NCBI GenBank assembly: GCA_029884165.1
Contig: JAOUIH010000025.1
Location: 1-41,225 of the forward strand
Direction of reading: 5' to 3'
DNA from: Gammaproteobacteria bacterium
Lineage (GTDB): Bacteria > Pseudomonadota > Gammaproteobacteria > Steroidobacterales > Woeseiaceae
DNA: 41,225 nt
The stretch's first letter is position 1. Each line of letters begins with the position of its first letter. Shown here piece by piece: positions 6,785 through 15,296 of this stretch. The translations under genes were made by a program, and so were the position numbers. The notes under the pieces are model-generated. The model saw only the letters and a program-made list of their open reading frames with translations, had not been told where the DNA came from and did not search any database.

Positions 6785-7861
6785 ATACCCCGCATCACCA
6801 ATCAAGAACACATAACGGGTAGTCAGCTGGATATCGAGCTGCTCAAACGATTTTCACCGCTAGACGGTCTGAAACGGGACAACCTTGCCGCACTGGCCGG
6901 CAAGGTCCAGGTCCGTGAACTGTCGCCGCAGCAATTCCTGTTCAAGGAAGGCGACACCGAGAAGCGCACGGTATATGTCGTTTCCGGGACGCTGGAGCTG
7001 CTCGACCAGGGCCAGGTCGTCGAGTTAGTCGAGGGCGGCAGTGACGAGGCCCGGAACCCGGTCGCACCTGTCTTTCCGCGACGCGTAAGCGCGCGGGCGC
7101 GGAACCGGGTCCAGTATCTCTCGATAGACAGCGACCTGCTCGACGTCATGCTGACCTGGGATCAGACCGGATCCTACGAGGTCTCGGAGCTCCAGAACCT
7201 GGCAAACTCCGGCGGCGACGACTGGATGACGATGCTGCTGCAGGCCAAGGCCTTCCACAAGATTCCGCCGGCCAATATCCAGGCCATATTCATGCGGATG
7301 CAGCAGATCAACTACAAGCAGGGTGACGTCGTCGTCAAGCAGGGTACCGAAGGCGACTACTTCTACGTGCTGATCCGCGGCAAGTGCCTGGTGACTCGCG
7401 AGACGCCGCTGAACAAGGAAGGCATCAAGCTGGCCGAACTCAACGTCGGCGACACGTTCGGCGAAGAGGCGCTCATTTCCGACGCCAAGCGCAACGCAAC
7501 CGTGACCATGGTGACGGACGGCTCGGTGATGCGCCTCGGCAAGGAAGACTTCAAGAAACTGCTGAATGAGCCGATGCTCGACTGGGTCAGCTACGCCGAC
7601 GCCGAAAAAGTCGTCCGCGCGGGTGGCCAGTGGCTGGACGTCCGACTGCCCAGCGAGTTCGAGAATCACCACCTGGAAGGCGCGATCAACATCCCGCTGT
7701 ACTTTATCCGGCTGAAGATCAACACGCTGGACAAGAATCGCAAGTATGTTCTTTGTTGCGACACGGGACGCCGCAGTTCGGCCGGCGCCTACATACTGAG
7801 CGAGCGCGGCTTCACTGCATATGTGCTGCGCGGCGGTATCAGCAGCGCGGAGCGGGGCTGA
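6785..7861 (+). CDS. Double cyclic-nucleotide-binding domain plus rhodanese protein, start codon non-standard
   Basis: The frame ending at 7861 is open back to 6749. Residues after about 6827 read as a cNMP-binding-like domain (ELLKRFSPLDGLKRDNL, FLFKEGDTEKRTVYVVSGTLEL, ending YLSIDSDLLDVMLTW). A second, better conserved cNMP domain follows from about 7220 (FMRMQQINYKQGDVVVKQG, then GDTFGEEALISDAKRNATV), and a rhodanese domain from about 7590 with the active loop CCDTGRRSSAG. The first ATG in frame is at 7148, inside the end of domain one, and no GTG or TTG occurs upstream. I list ATA 6785 as a nominal start; CTG 6776, ATC 6794, ATA 6812 and CTG 6827 are alternatives. The second domain lacks the full PRAAT cassette, so ligand binding is unsure. 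A sensor that couples ligand or redox state to sulfur transfer is inference. Confidence 0.7.
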   Translation: MPRITNQEHITGSQLDIELLKRFSPLDGLKRDNLAALAGKVQVRELSPQQFLFKEGDTEKRTVYVVSGTLELLDQGQVVELVEGGSDEARNPVAPVFPRRVSARARNRVQYLSIDSDLLDVMLTWDQTGSYEVSELQNLANSGGDDWMTMLLQAKAFHKIPPANIQAIFMRMQQINYKQGDVVVKQGTEGDYFYVLIRGKCLVTRETPLNKEGIKLAELNVGDTFGEEALISDAKRNATVTMVTDGSVMRLGKEDFKKLLNEPMLDWVSYADAEKVVRAGGQWLDVRLPSEFENHHLEGAINIPLYFIRLKINTLDKNRKYVLCCDTGRRSSAGAYILSERGFTAYVLRGGISSAERG

Positions 7862-7897
7862 ACCATACTTCGGGCCGCGCGATCGCCTCGCCGGGAC

Positions 7898-8236
7898 TTA
7901 CATCGTGTGCGTGGGTTTGTCGCCGCCGAGGGCGCCGGCCAGGTAGGTCTCGATCTTCTTCTGCGTGTTGCCCTGATCCTGATCGCTGAACTGGACGCCT
8001 ATGCCGGCGGTGCGCTTGCCCTGCGCCCCCTTGGGCGTAATCCAGATGACGGTCCCGGCGACGGGGATCTTCTCGTCCTCGCCCATCAGGTTCAGCAGCA
8101 TAAACACCTCGTCACCGAGCCGGTACGAACTGTTCGTCGGGATGAACAGGCCGCCGTTGACGATGTGCGGCATGTACGCGAGGTACAGCGCGCTCTTGTC
8201 CTTGATCGTCAGCGTCAGCAATCCGGGTTTGGCCAT
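7898..8236 (-). CDS. PilZ domain protein
   Basis: The 112-residue protein is a single PilZ-type barrel with GGLFIPTNSSYRLGDEVFMLLNL and an IWITPKGAQGKRTAGIGVQF strand-turn. This is the short type found next to tmk and holB in Pseudomonas and Xanthomonas, where PilZ proteins of this class are needed for type IV pilus function. The RxxxR c-di-GMP-binding N-terminal motif is not evident, as in the non-binding founding member, so binding of the messenger should not be assumed. AAGGAC precedes the ATG. It is last in the mltG-tmk-holB-pilZ run and 8 bases after holB. The next gene converges, so the tatD gene often found here is absent. Confidence 0.85.
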   Translation of the reverse strand: MAKPGLLTLTIKDKSALYLAYMPHIVNGGLFIPTNSSYRLGDEVFMLLNLMGEDEKIPVAGTVIWITPKGAQGKRTAGIGVQFSDQDQGNTQKKIETYLAGALGGDKPTHTM

Positions 8237-8244
8237 GTCCTTAT

Positions 8245-9231
8245 TTACCTTGTGTTCGCAGCCGGCAGCATCGAGCCGGGGTGGTACCAGCGATGACAGT
8301 CCTTGAGGCCGCCTGCCCAGTCGATCAGCAGGCTTTCCAGGGTCAGCTGCAGGTTATACGACCCCGCCTGCTGTCCGCGCAGCCTGTTAATCGTGTCTAG
8401 ATAACAGAACATATTTCGACTGTCCATGTGACGCAGCACAGATTCCGGCAATTCGCGCTCAATGCCTGCGCCGGGCCCGCAGACGACGCCGCGGGCGGCA
8501 CGCTGCACGGTCCGGGATAGCCAGTCCAGGACCCAGGCGGGCTCCAGCTTCGACCACTTGTCAGCCACCTCGATGGGCGACGAGGCACCCTGCCCGACGG
8601 CGGCCAGCTCCGCGAGCATGGCCCTGGCCTGCTCCAGGTGCTCGACGGCCTCGACCGCGGCCAGCGGAGCCTCGCCGGCGAGCCGCAGCGCTTCGCGCCA
8701 GTTATCGGACGGCTGCCAGCGTCCCAGCCAGGCCAGGCTGGCGGCCTCGGACGGCAACGACACCGCGATCCGCTGGCAACGGCTCAGTATTGTCGCCGGC
8801 AACCGGCCGATCCGGTCGGCAACCAGGACCAGGAGTGCGTCGCCCGGCGGCTCCTCCAGCGTCTTCAACAGGCTGTTGGCGGCACTGGTGGTCATCGCAT
8901 TGGCCGGCTCGATCACCGCGACCTTGCCCCCACCCTCGTAGCTGGTCAGGCAGAGGTGCGCCACCAGCTCACGGATCTGGTCGATGCTGATCGTCTCCTT
9001 GTCCTCGACCGGCGCCACCCAGCGCAGGTCGGCATGTTCCGGGATACGGACCGGGTAGTGGGGCCCGTCCCCGGCGCCGGCCATGCCGAGTTGCTCCCGG
9101 GCGAGCCACGCGGCAGCGGCTCGCTTGCCGACGCCACGCGGACCGATCAGCAACACGGCGTGCGGCACGCGACCCTGGGCGCTGCGCGCACGCCAGCCAT
9201 CGACGAGTGGTTGTAGCCAGTCTAAAACCAT
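8245..9231 (-). CDS. holB: DNA polymerase III delta-prime subunit
   Basis: Delta-prime is the rigid stator subunit of the clamp loader that places the beta clamp on DNA. The 328-residue protein has the AAA+ region with GPRGVGKRAAA (P-loop-like), ANSLLKTLEEPP, and the ILSRCQR arginine-finger (SRC) motif. The segment that normally carries four zinc-binding cysteines, between the P-loop helix and HADLRWV, contains none here (GMAGAGDGPHYPVRIPEHAD). I place the start at the ATG at 9231, just before VLDWLQPLVDGW; an in-frame TTG at 9255 would add 8 residues of atypical sequence. It follows tmk, the usual order in gammaproteobacteria. A short AT-rich patch (9228-9280) separates the two. Confidence 0.9.
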   Translation of the reverse strand: MVLDWLQPLVDGWRARSAQGRVPHAVLLIGPRGVGKRAAAAWLAREQLGMAGAGDGPHYPVRIPEHADLRWVAPVEDKETISIDQIRELVAHLCLTSYEGGGKVAVIEPANAMTTSAANSLLKTLEEPPGDALLVLVADRIGRLPATILSRCQRIAVSLPSEAASLAWLGRWQPSDNWREALRLAGEAPLAAVEAVEHLEQARAMLAELAAVGQGASSPIEVADKWSKLEPAWVLDWLSRTVQRAARGVVCGPGAGIERELPESVLRHMDSRNMFCYLDTINRLRGQQAGSYNLQLTLESLLIDWAGGLKDCHRWYHPGSMLPAANTR

Positions 9232-9271
9232 ATTTAAACCAATGCCTTGAGTCAATTTCTTAATATATTTT

Positions 9272-9895
9272 CTAGCCGACTATCCGGGTCAGGGCCGAGC
9301 GGATACCTGCCTGCACCTCGGCCAGGGGGCCGGATGCGTCGATGACCGCGAAGCGTTCCGGCTCTGCCCGGGCCAGGCTCAGGTAGCCCTCCCGGACGCG
9401 CTCGTAGAAAGACGCCTGTTCCGACTCGAGTCGGTCGGCAGCGCCCCGTTTCTCGGCGCGGCCCATGCCCACGGCTGCCGGCGCATCCAGCAGGATGGTC
9501 AGGTCCGGGTCGATCCCGTCGTGCACCCACTCGGCCAGCGTATTGATTCGTTCGAGACCCAGCCGCCGCCCGTATCCCTGGTAGGCGCGGCTCGCATCGG
9601 TGAATCGGTCGCAGACCACCCAGCGGCCCTCGGCCAGCGCCGGCCGGATTCGGTTGGACAGGTGCAGCGAGCGGGCGGCGAAAAACAGGAGCATCTCGGC
9701 GACGTCCGGAACCGGCTCATCGCCATGCTCGAGCAGCAGGCTGCGGATCTTCTCGGCTGTCGGCGTGCCGCCCGGCTCTCGGGTCATCAGCACTCGGTGG
9801 CCCTGTTCCTCGATCAACCGCGCCAGGAAGGCGATATTGGTCGACTTGCCGACGCCCTCGATGCCCTCGACCGTGATGAACCTGCCGCGTGGCAT
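9272..9895 (-). CDS. tmk: Thymidylate kinase
   Basis: The enzyme phosphorylates dTMP to dTDP with ATP. The 207-residue protein shows the P-loop GIEGVGKST near residue 11, the TREPGGTP motif that contacts dTMP, DRFTDASRAYQGYGR, and the LID-like stretch EKRGAADRLESEQASFYERV. Length matches the family. The ATG at 9895 shares one base with the mltG stop and has GGAGG 6 bases upstream; a GTG one codon earlier is too close to that site. Overlap with mltG and proximity to holB point to cotranscription. Confidence 0.93.
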   Translation of the reverse strand: MPRGRFITVEGIEGVGKSTNIAFLARLIEEQGHRVLMTREPGGTPTAEKIRSLLLEHGDEPVPDVAEMLLFFAARSLHLSNRIRPALAEGRWVVCDRFTDASRAYQGYGRRLGLERINTLAEWVHDGIDPDLTILLDAPAAVGMGRAEKRGAADRLESEQASFYERVREGYLSLARAEPERFAVIDASGPLAEVQAGIRSALTRIVG

Positions 9896-10941
9896 CACTC
9901 GCCTCCCTGGCGCCGACCGGCCCGCTGCCGAGCCAGGTATTCGCGGACGGCCGCATCGTGTTCGTCCCGAGTCTCCGAAAACTTGTGGCTACCGTCGCCG
10001 AGGCCCGTGGCCACGAAATACAGTTCCGAGCCAGGCGCGGGGTGCAGCGCCGCGTGTATCGCCGCCCTGCCCGGCAATGCGATCGGCGTCGGCGGCAGGC
10101 CGGCACGAGTGTAGGTATTGTACGGAGTGTCCGTCCGCAGGTGACGTCGGGTCAGGTTGCCGTCGAAGTTTTCACCGACACCGTAAATGACCGTCGGGTC
10201 CGTCTGCAGGCGCATCTTGCGCTGCAGGCGCCGCACGAATACCCCGGAAATACGCACACGCTCCGACGCCAGGGCCGTCTCCTTCTCGATGATAGACGCC
10301 AGTATCAGAGCCTCGTAAGGCGTGCTGATCGGCAGGTTCTCGTCCCTGCCTTCCCACTCCTCAGCCAATGCCTGTTGCATCAGCCCGTATGCCTGTCGCA
10401 GGACATCGATGTCCCGCGTGAAGGCCGGAAAGCGGTAGGTCTCCGGCAGGAACAGGCCCTCCGGATGTTCGTACGGCGCGCCGAGTTCCTCGAGCACTCG
10501 GGGCCAGTCCTCCTGGCTCAGCGTCGACTCGACTATCGGCTGCGACTCCATCGCAGCCAGCAGTTCGCGGAAGGTCCATCCCTCCACGATCGTGAACGCA
10601 TAGAGGCGAACATCGCCGGCGACCAGCTTGTCGAGCAAGCTCGATGGCGTCAGGCCGGGCTCGAACAGATACTCGCCGGCGTGAACGGCCTGAGCCTTGC
10701 CGGTCAGGCGCGCATGGAGCCGGAGAAGCCTGGGGTGTTCCAGTACGCCCTGGCCGGCCAGGTCGTCAGCGATGCGCGAGAATGCCGTGCCCGGGCGCAC
10801 GTCGTACGGCAGTCCGGCCTCCGGCAGTGCCAGCGGACGGTCCAGGTACCGGTCGAACTGCCAGATACCGAGCCCCGCGACGAGACAGCCGGCGACGGCC
10901 GTGGCAAGCGCCCACCGCCAGACACGGGTCGGATCAGCCAC
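9895..10941 (-). CDS. mltG: Endolytic murein transglycosylase MltG
   Basis: MltG cleaves nascent glycan strands in the periplasm and acts as a terminase of peptidoglycan synthesis. The 348-residue protein has one N-terminal transmembrane helix (about residues 9-28), a LysM-like region with HAGEYLFEPG, and the YceG catalytic domain. The active-site Glu219 lies in ALILASIIEKET. YRLPAFT-like and MRLQTDPTVIYG motifs and the TPYNTYTRAGLPPTPI stretch complete the family pattern. The start is a GTG at 10941. The pabC gene that often precedes mltG is missing; fabF ends 114 bases upstream. A TATACT box lies in that gap. Confidence 0.93.
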   Translation of the reverse strand: MADPTRVWRWALATAVAGCLVAGLGIWQFDRYLDRPLALPEAGLPYDVRPGTAFSRIADDLAGQGVLEHPRLLRLHARLTGKAQAVHAGEYLFEPGLTPSSLLDKLVAGDVRLYAFTIVEGWTFRELLAAMESQPIVESTLSQEDWPRVLEELGAPYEHPEGLFLPETYRFPAFTRDIDVLRQAYGLMQQALAEEWEGRDENLPISTPYEALILASIIEKETALASERVRISGVFVRRLQRKMRLQTDPTVIYGVGENFDGNLTRRHLRTDTPYNTYTRAGLPPTPIALPGRAAIHAALHPAPGSELYFVATGLGDGSHKFSETRDEHDAAVREYLARQRAGRRQGGE

Positions 10942-11010
10942 GCGGCGGCCCTGCCGGCAACTTGGCGGACGTGTGCAAAGGGGTTCGGACGGCGGCGCTC
11001 ACGGGGCCAG

Positions 11011-11016
11011 AGTATA
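11011..11016 (-). promoter_or_regulatory. Candidate -10 box for mltG-tmk-holB-pilZ
   Basis: TATACT on the minus strand lies about 70 bases before the mltG start, in the 114-base gap after fabF. No good -35 is seen at standard spacing. It suggests that this group need not depend on read-through from the fab genes. Confidence 0.35.
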
Positions 11017-11055
11017 AGGCTGTGAGCGGACCGCGAGTACCGCCAGGGCGCAAGC

Positions 11056-12300
11056 TCAGGCCTCAAGGGCCGTGAAGACCAGCGTGCCGTTAGTGCCGCC
11101 GAAACCGAAGGAATTCGACATCGTCGTCCGGATCCGCGCCTGGCGGGCCTCGTGCGGCACGTAATCGAGATCGCAACGGGGATCCGGGTTATCCAGGTTG
11201 ATCGTGGGCGGCAAAACCTGGTCGCGGATGGCGAGGATGGAGAAGATCGCCTCGACCACCCCGGCGGCTCCCAGCAGGTGGCCGGTGCAGGATTTCGTCG
11301 AACTGACGGCGAGCTTGCGGGCGGCGTCGCCGAAGGCCCGCTTGATGGCGACGGTCTCGCCGACGTCGCCGACCGGCGTCGAGGTGCCATGCGCGTTCAG
11401 GTAGTCGATGTCCGACGGCTGCAGCATCGCGTCGTTCAGGGCCGCAACCATGCACTTGCGCGCGCCCTCGCCGTCTTCCGGCGGGGCGGTCATGTGGTGC
11501 GCGTCGGCGCTCATGCCAAACCCGATTAGTTCCGCATAAATGCGAGCCCCGCGCGCTCTGGCGTGCTCCAGCTCCTCGAGTACGACGCTGCCGGCGCCGT
11601 TGCTCAGCACGAAACCGTCGCGGTCCTGGTCGAACGGCCGGCTGGCGGCCGTCGGGTCGTCGTTGCGCGTGGACATCGCCCGCGCCGAGCAGAAGCCGGC
11701 AACGGCCAGCGGGGTCGTGGCGAATTCGGCTCCGCCTGCCAGCATGACGTCGGCGTCGCCGTAAGCAATCGTGCGGGCGCCGAGGCCAATGCAGTGGGTC
11801 GAGGTCGTGCACGCGGTGACCACGGACAGGTTCGGACCGGTTATCCCGTACATGATGCTCAGGTAGCCGGAGGCCATGTTGATAATGCTGCCGGGGATAA
11901 AGAATGGCGAAACCTTGCGCGGTCCGCCCGCCAACAGCTTGTTGTGGTTTTCCTCGATGGTCTGCAGGCCGCCGATGCCGGCGCCCAGCGCAATTCCTAT
12001 CCGGGGCGCAGTGGCCTCGTTTATCTCGAGGCCGGAATCCTGGATCGCATCGATAGTTGCCCCGATGCCGTAATGAATGAACGGATCGAGCTTGCGTGCT
12101 TCCTTGGGGGCCAGGTACCTGTCCACCTCGAAGTCGCGGACGGAACCGGCGATCCGGGTGCTGAAAGCCGCGGGATCGAAATCGGTGATCGGCGAAATGC
12201 CGGACTTCCCTTCCAGGATGTTCTGCCAGGCGACGGGAACGGAACTGCCGACCGGGGATACGATTCCCATGCCGGTGACGACGACGCGACGCTTGCTCAA
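11056..12300 (-). CDS. fabF: 3-oxoacyl-ACP synthase II
   Basis: FabF condenses malonyl-ACP with acyl-ACP to lengthen fatty acids. The 414-residue thiolase-fold enzyme carries the nucleophile Cys164 in [10 protein letters not shown] and the two His in [13 protein letters not shown] and [11 protein letters not shown], with the Lys of SSTKSCTGH just before the second. [11 protein letters not shown] closes the protein. Length is normal. The start is TTG at 12300, with AAGG 4 bases upstream. acpP lies 79 bases upstream on the same strand, the standard order. TACTTST in place of the commoner TACATGT is a mild variation. Confidence 0.95.
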   Translation of the reverse strand: MSKRRVVVTGMGIVSPVGSSVPVAWQNILEGKSGISPITDFDPAAFSTRIAGSVRDFEVDRYLAPKEARKLDPFIHYGIGATIDAIQDSGLEINEATAPRIGIALGAGIGGLQTIEENHNKLLAGGPRKVSPFFIPGSIINMASGYLSIMYGITGPNLSVVTACTTSTHCIGLGARTIAYGDADVMLAGGAEFATTPLAVAGFCSARAMSTRNDDPTAASRPFDQDRDGFVLSNGAGSVVLEELEHARARGARIYAELIGFGMSADAHHMTAPPEDGEGARKCMVAALNDAMLQPSDIDYLNAHGTSTPVGDVGETVAIKRAFGDAARKLAVSSTKSCTGHLLGAAGVVEAIFSILAIRDQVLPPTINLDNPDPRCDLDYVPHEARQARIRTTMSNSFGFGGTNGTLVFTALEA

Positions 12301-12379
12301 GTGCCTTCCGTGGAACGACGGATGATTGTGGGAATCCCGGTGTGCCCGGCGCGGGGCTACCGCGCCGGACCAGGTTTGG

Positions 12380-12619
12380 CTATTCGCTACGGCGAGCGGT
12401 GATGTAGTCGATTGCCTGCTGAACCGTCGTGATCTTCTCGGCTTCTTCGTCCGGAATCTCGGTCTCGAACTCTTCCTCGAGCGCCATCACGAGCTCGACC
12501 GTGTCGAGAGAATCGGCGCCAAGATCATCTACGAACGAAGCGTCGTTGGTGACTTCTTCTTCTTTTACGCCCAGTTGCTCCGCAACGATGCTCTTAACCT
12601 GTTCCTCAATGCTGCTCAT
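12380..12619 (-). CDS. acpP: Acyl carrier protein
   Basis: The 79-residue acidic helical carrier holds growing acyl chains on a phosphopantetheine arm. The attachment serine is Ser37 in [21 protein letters not shown]. The N-terminal [20 protein letters not shown] and the C-terminal TVQQAIDYI are standard. GAGGAGA lies 10 bases before the ATG. It sits between fabG and fabF; the 222-base gap to fabG suggests its own promoter, which fits the high ACP demand, though I could not assign convincing boxes. A possible stem-loop (AGCCAC with GTGGCT, 12780-12800) lies in that gap. Confidence 0.96.
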   Translation of the reverse strand: MSSIEEQVKSIVAEQLGVKEEEVTNDASFVDDLGADSLDTVELVMALEEEFETEIPDEEAEKITTVQQAIDYITARRSE

Positions 12620-12841
12620 GGTGATCGCTTCTCCTCGGGAAGACTAGTCGGGATTTCTCGGGATCGGGCCGGGTCTCTGGCGATCCCGCCGATTCCCCGA
12701 GCCAAACCTGCCCTGCTTGATGCATCGGCAGACAAGGCTGCCCGGACCCGCTCCGCTTTCGTAAGTTATTGATAATTCAAGCCACTATTTGGCTGTGGCT
12801 CGGTATTGTAGGTGAAAGTATGGGCTCGATCTACAGTTAAA

Positions 12842-13597
12842 TCAGTCCATTAGCATGCCGCCATTGACATGCAGGGTCTCACCGGTGATGTAGCGGCCTG
12901 CATCCGAGGCAAGGAACAAGACCGCCGCCGCGATATCCTCCGGCTCGCCGAGACGTGCCAGCGGAATCTGGCCGAGCATCGCCGCCCGCTGGGCCTCCGT
13001 CAGCACCCGGGTCATGTCCGTATCGATGAATCCCGGCGCGACGACATTGACCGTGATGTCTCGCGAGCCGACCTCGCGCGCCATCGATTTCGAAAAGCCG
13101 ATGATTCCGGCCTTGGCCGCGGAATAGTTCGTTTGTCCCGGGTTTCCCATCACCCCGACGACCGAGGCGATATTGACGATCCGGCCGTAACGCGCCTTCA
13201 TCATGCCGCGCAGGCAGCCCTTGCAGACCCGGTACACGCCGGACAGGTTCGTCGAGATCACGTCGTTCCACTCGTCGGCCTTCATCCGCATCAGCAGGTT
13301 GTCGCGCGTGATGCCGGCATTGTTGACGACGATCAGCGGCGCTCCTTCCTGCCCGCCGATGTCCGCCAGCGCCTCGTCGACGGATGCGTCACTGCCGACA
13401 TCCAGCACGAGCCCGCGCCCGCGGTCCGCCAGTGTGGCCGAGATGGCCGCCGCGCCGGCGGCGCTGGTTGCCGTTCCGACCACCCGAGCCCCGGCGTCGG
13501 CGAGCGTCCGTGCAATCGCCGCGCCTATGCCGCGCGACGCGCCCGTTACGAGCGCCACCTTGCCGTCCAAAATATCCGTGGCGAACGAGAATTTCAT
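12842..13597 (-). CDS. fabG: 3-oxoacyl-ACP reductase
   Basis: FabG reduces 3-oxoacyl-ACP with NADPH. The 251-residue short-chain dehydrogenase has the cofactor loop TGASRGIG (18-25), NNAG at 92-95, and the catalytic set Ser145, Tyr158 and Lys162 (NIASVVG, then NYSAAKAG). YITGETLHVNGGM near the end is typical of FabG. The N-terminus is about eight residues longer than in E. coli (MKFSFATDI before LDGKVALVTG); the ATG at 13597 has only a weak ribosome site. The fabD stop is 21 bases upstream. GC is about 65-70% in lines I counted by hand, in contrast to fabD. Confidence 0.94.
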   Translation of the reverse strand: MKFSFATDILDGKVALVTGASRGIGAAIARTLADAGARVVGTATSAAGAAAISATLADRGRGLVLDVGSDASVDEALADIGGQEGAPLIVVNNAGITRDNLLMRMKADEWNDVISTNLSGVYRVCKGCLRGMMKARYGRIVNIASVVGVMGNPGQTNYSAAKAGIIGFSKSMAREVGSRDITVNVVAPGFIDTDMTRVLTEAQRAAMLGQIPLARLGEPEDIAAAVLFLASDAGRYITGETLHVNGGMLMD

Positions 13598-13618
13598 TGA
13601 AGCACATCCACACTTAAG

Positions 13619-14554
13619 TCAGTTGTATTCTTGATTCATTGCGTCTGCAAAGCTCTCAGGAGCGTCCAGACAAATGGCTGTGACTGACCTGTCAATTCGC
13701 CTGCATAAGCCAGCTAGTACGTTTCCAGGCCCGCATTCGACAATTTTGGTCGCACCCAACTCAATCAGTGCCCGTGTAGTCAATACCCACTGGACAGGAC
13801 TCGATACCTGGCGTCTAAGTTCATGCCGTATGTCGTCACCGTCTTTGTATGGGCGAACGTCGGTAGCGCTGATCACGGTTATTTTTGGCGGACGTACTTC
13901 TACTTCGGCCAGATTTTCCGCCAACGCGTCCCCCGCTGGCCGCATCAGGGTCGAATGCGATGCCACGCTGACATGCAACAATATTGCCCTTCTGGCGCCC
14001 TGTTCTTTCGCGAGAACGACCGCTCTTTGCACTGCCCCTTTATGACCCGAAATCACAACCTGACCAGGCGAATTGAAATTCACGGGCTCCGCGATACCAA
14101 TGCCCGAGGCATTATCACAAATATCTATGACTTCTTTGTCTGAAAGTCCCAACACAGCGGCCATCGCGCTATCGCCTTGTGGGGAAGCTTCTTGCATGTA
14201 TCTCGCGCGAGCGCGAACCAAGTTTAGCGCATCCTGGAAACTGATTGACTCAGCGCAAACAAGAGCAGTGAACTCGCCCAGACTGTGCCCCGCCATGATA
14301 GCTGGCTTCCGTCCACCGTGCCGGCACCAAGCGCGCCATGCTGCAACACCCGCCGTCAGCATGGCCGGCTGAGTAACGGTTGTCCTATCCAATACTTCCC
14401 TTGGCCCGTCTTGTACTGTCATCCACAAGTCGAAACCGAGTAAATCTGACGCTTCATCGTAGGTCTCGCGTATCTGCGGATAGATTGCAGCCAGTTCAGC
14501 TTGCATGCCTACGGACTGGGATCCCTGTCCGGGAAAGACCATCGCAAGATTCAA
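13619..14554 (-). CDS. fabD: Malonyl-CoA:ACP transacylase, compositionally atypical
   Basis: FabD loads malonate from CoA onto ACP. The 311-residue protein has FPGQGSQ at 7-13, the nucleophile Ser91 in GHSLGEF, Arg in VRARARYM, His200 in SVASHSTLM, and GPGNVLAGL near the end: a complete active site. The start is TTG at 14554, with GGAG 7 bases upstream. By hand count 488 of 900 bases (13621-14520) are G or C, about 54%. Two lines of fabG (12901-13020) give 84 of 120 and one line of the rhombosortase gene 41 of 60. The change falls near the gene boundaries, which points to replacement of fabD from another donor. The usual upstream fabH, plsX and rpmF are not here. Confidence 0.94.
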   Translation of the reverse strand: MNLAMVFPGQGSQSVGMQAELAAIYPQIRETYDEASDLLGFDLWMTVQDGPREVLDRTTVTQPAMLTAGVAAWRAWCRHGGRKPAIMAGHSLGEFTALVCAESISFQDALNLVRARARYMQEASPQGDSAMAAVLGLSDKEVIDICDNASGIGIAEPVNFNSPGQVVISGHKGAVQRAVVLAKEQGARRAILLHVSVASHSTLMRPAGDALAENLAEVEVRPPKITVISATDVRPYKDGDDIRHELRRQVSSPVQWVLTTRALIELGATKIVECGPGNVLAGLCRRIDRSVTAICLDAPESFADAMNQEYN

Positions 14555-14594
14555 TGTTCTGCTCCGACAAAATTGACAAGCACTGCGAGTATAA

Positions 14595-15245
14595 CTACGA
14601 CTTTCTCCAGCGCCTAATCGATGCAGCTATGCCGAGCATCGTTCCCGTTGAAGCCCCATACACGTGCGCTGCCACGATGACCGCGCCGCCCGCGGTCTCG
14701 GCCGAACCCGGCAGGGGCCCGACGAGTTGCTCGTAGGTCAGCTTGCAAACGAGCCCCAGGCCGATGACCACGCATTCGAGCGGCCGGGCCCGGAAACCTG
14801 CAACCAGCCCGGCGGCCAGCAGGCCGTGGAGCAATCCGGACAGGCCGACGTACCAGGCCAGGTCGGGCCTCAGCAGCAGGAAACCGGCGTCGATCCCGGC
14901 GATCGTCAGCAACACGACGAGCGCCCATCCGGCCAAAGACAGGCTGCCCGCGACCAGGCACCAGACCAGGCCCAGTCCTGCGCCATTCAGCAGCAGATGG
15001 GTCCAGCCGAGGTGTGCCAGGTGGCCGGTGAGCAGCCGCCAAAGCTCGCCGTCGGCAAGAATCGCCGCACGCTCGTAGCGCAGGGCTTCGCGGGCAGCCT
15101 GCCCGCCCAGCTCGATAAGCGCCGAACAGGCGAGAATTGCCGCTGGAATCAGCCACGTGCGCGGCCGCCATAACATCGCTCCGGCGTGACCCGGCGCATC
15201 TTTGACGGGGAACATGTTTGCTATACTCGCGTCGAAACTGGACAT
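14595..15245 (-). CDS. rrtA: Rhombosortase (rhomboid-family intramembrane protease)
   Basis: Rhombosortases cleave the C-terminal GlyGly-CTERM anchor of surface or secreted proteins. The 216-residue protein has about six hydrophobic helices. The signature is complete: WTHLLLNGAGLGLVW (rhomboid His and Asn), the catalytic Ser in YVGLSGLLHGLL, and the catalytic His in AAHVYGASTGT. The ORF begins with ATG at 15245, but ATG 15215 is an alternative; the region between overlaps the extended -10 box of gspG, which favours 15215. It is 40 bases before fabD on the same strand and divergent from the T2SS pseudopilin genes, matching its expected link to type II secretion. No GlyGly-CTERM substrate is visible in the window. 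Confidence 0.82.
   Translation of the reverse strand: MSSFDASIANMFPVKDAPGHAGAMLWRPRTWLIPAAILACSALIELGGQAAREALRYERAAILADGELWRLLTGHLAHLGWTHLLLNGAGLGLVWCLVAGSLSLAGWALVVLLTIAGIDAGFLLLRPDLAWYVGLSGLLHGLLAAGLVAGFRARPLECVVIGLGLVCKLTYEQLVGPLPGSAETAGGAVIVAAHVYGASTGTMLGIAASIRRWRKS
15219..15227 (+). promoter_or_regulatory. Extended -10 promoter for gspG
   Basis: TGCTATACT fits the extended -10 form (TGn-TATAAT with one mismatch), 70 bases before the gspG TTG start. TTGACG at 15202-15207 is only 14 bases upstream, too close for a normal -35. Extended -10 promoters can work without one. Confidence 0.5.
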
Positions 15246-15296
15246 GAGTCAACGCGGCGCCGTCCGGCGGCCGCCAGCCATCGTCGGAGCAATACA

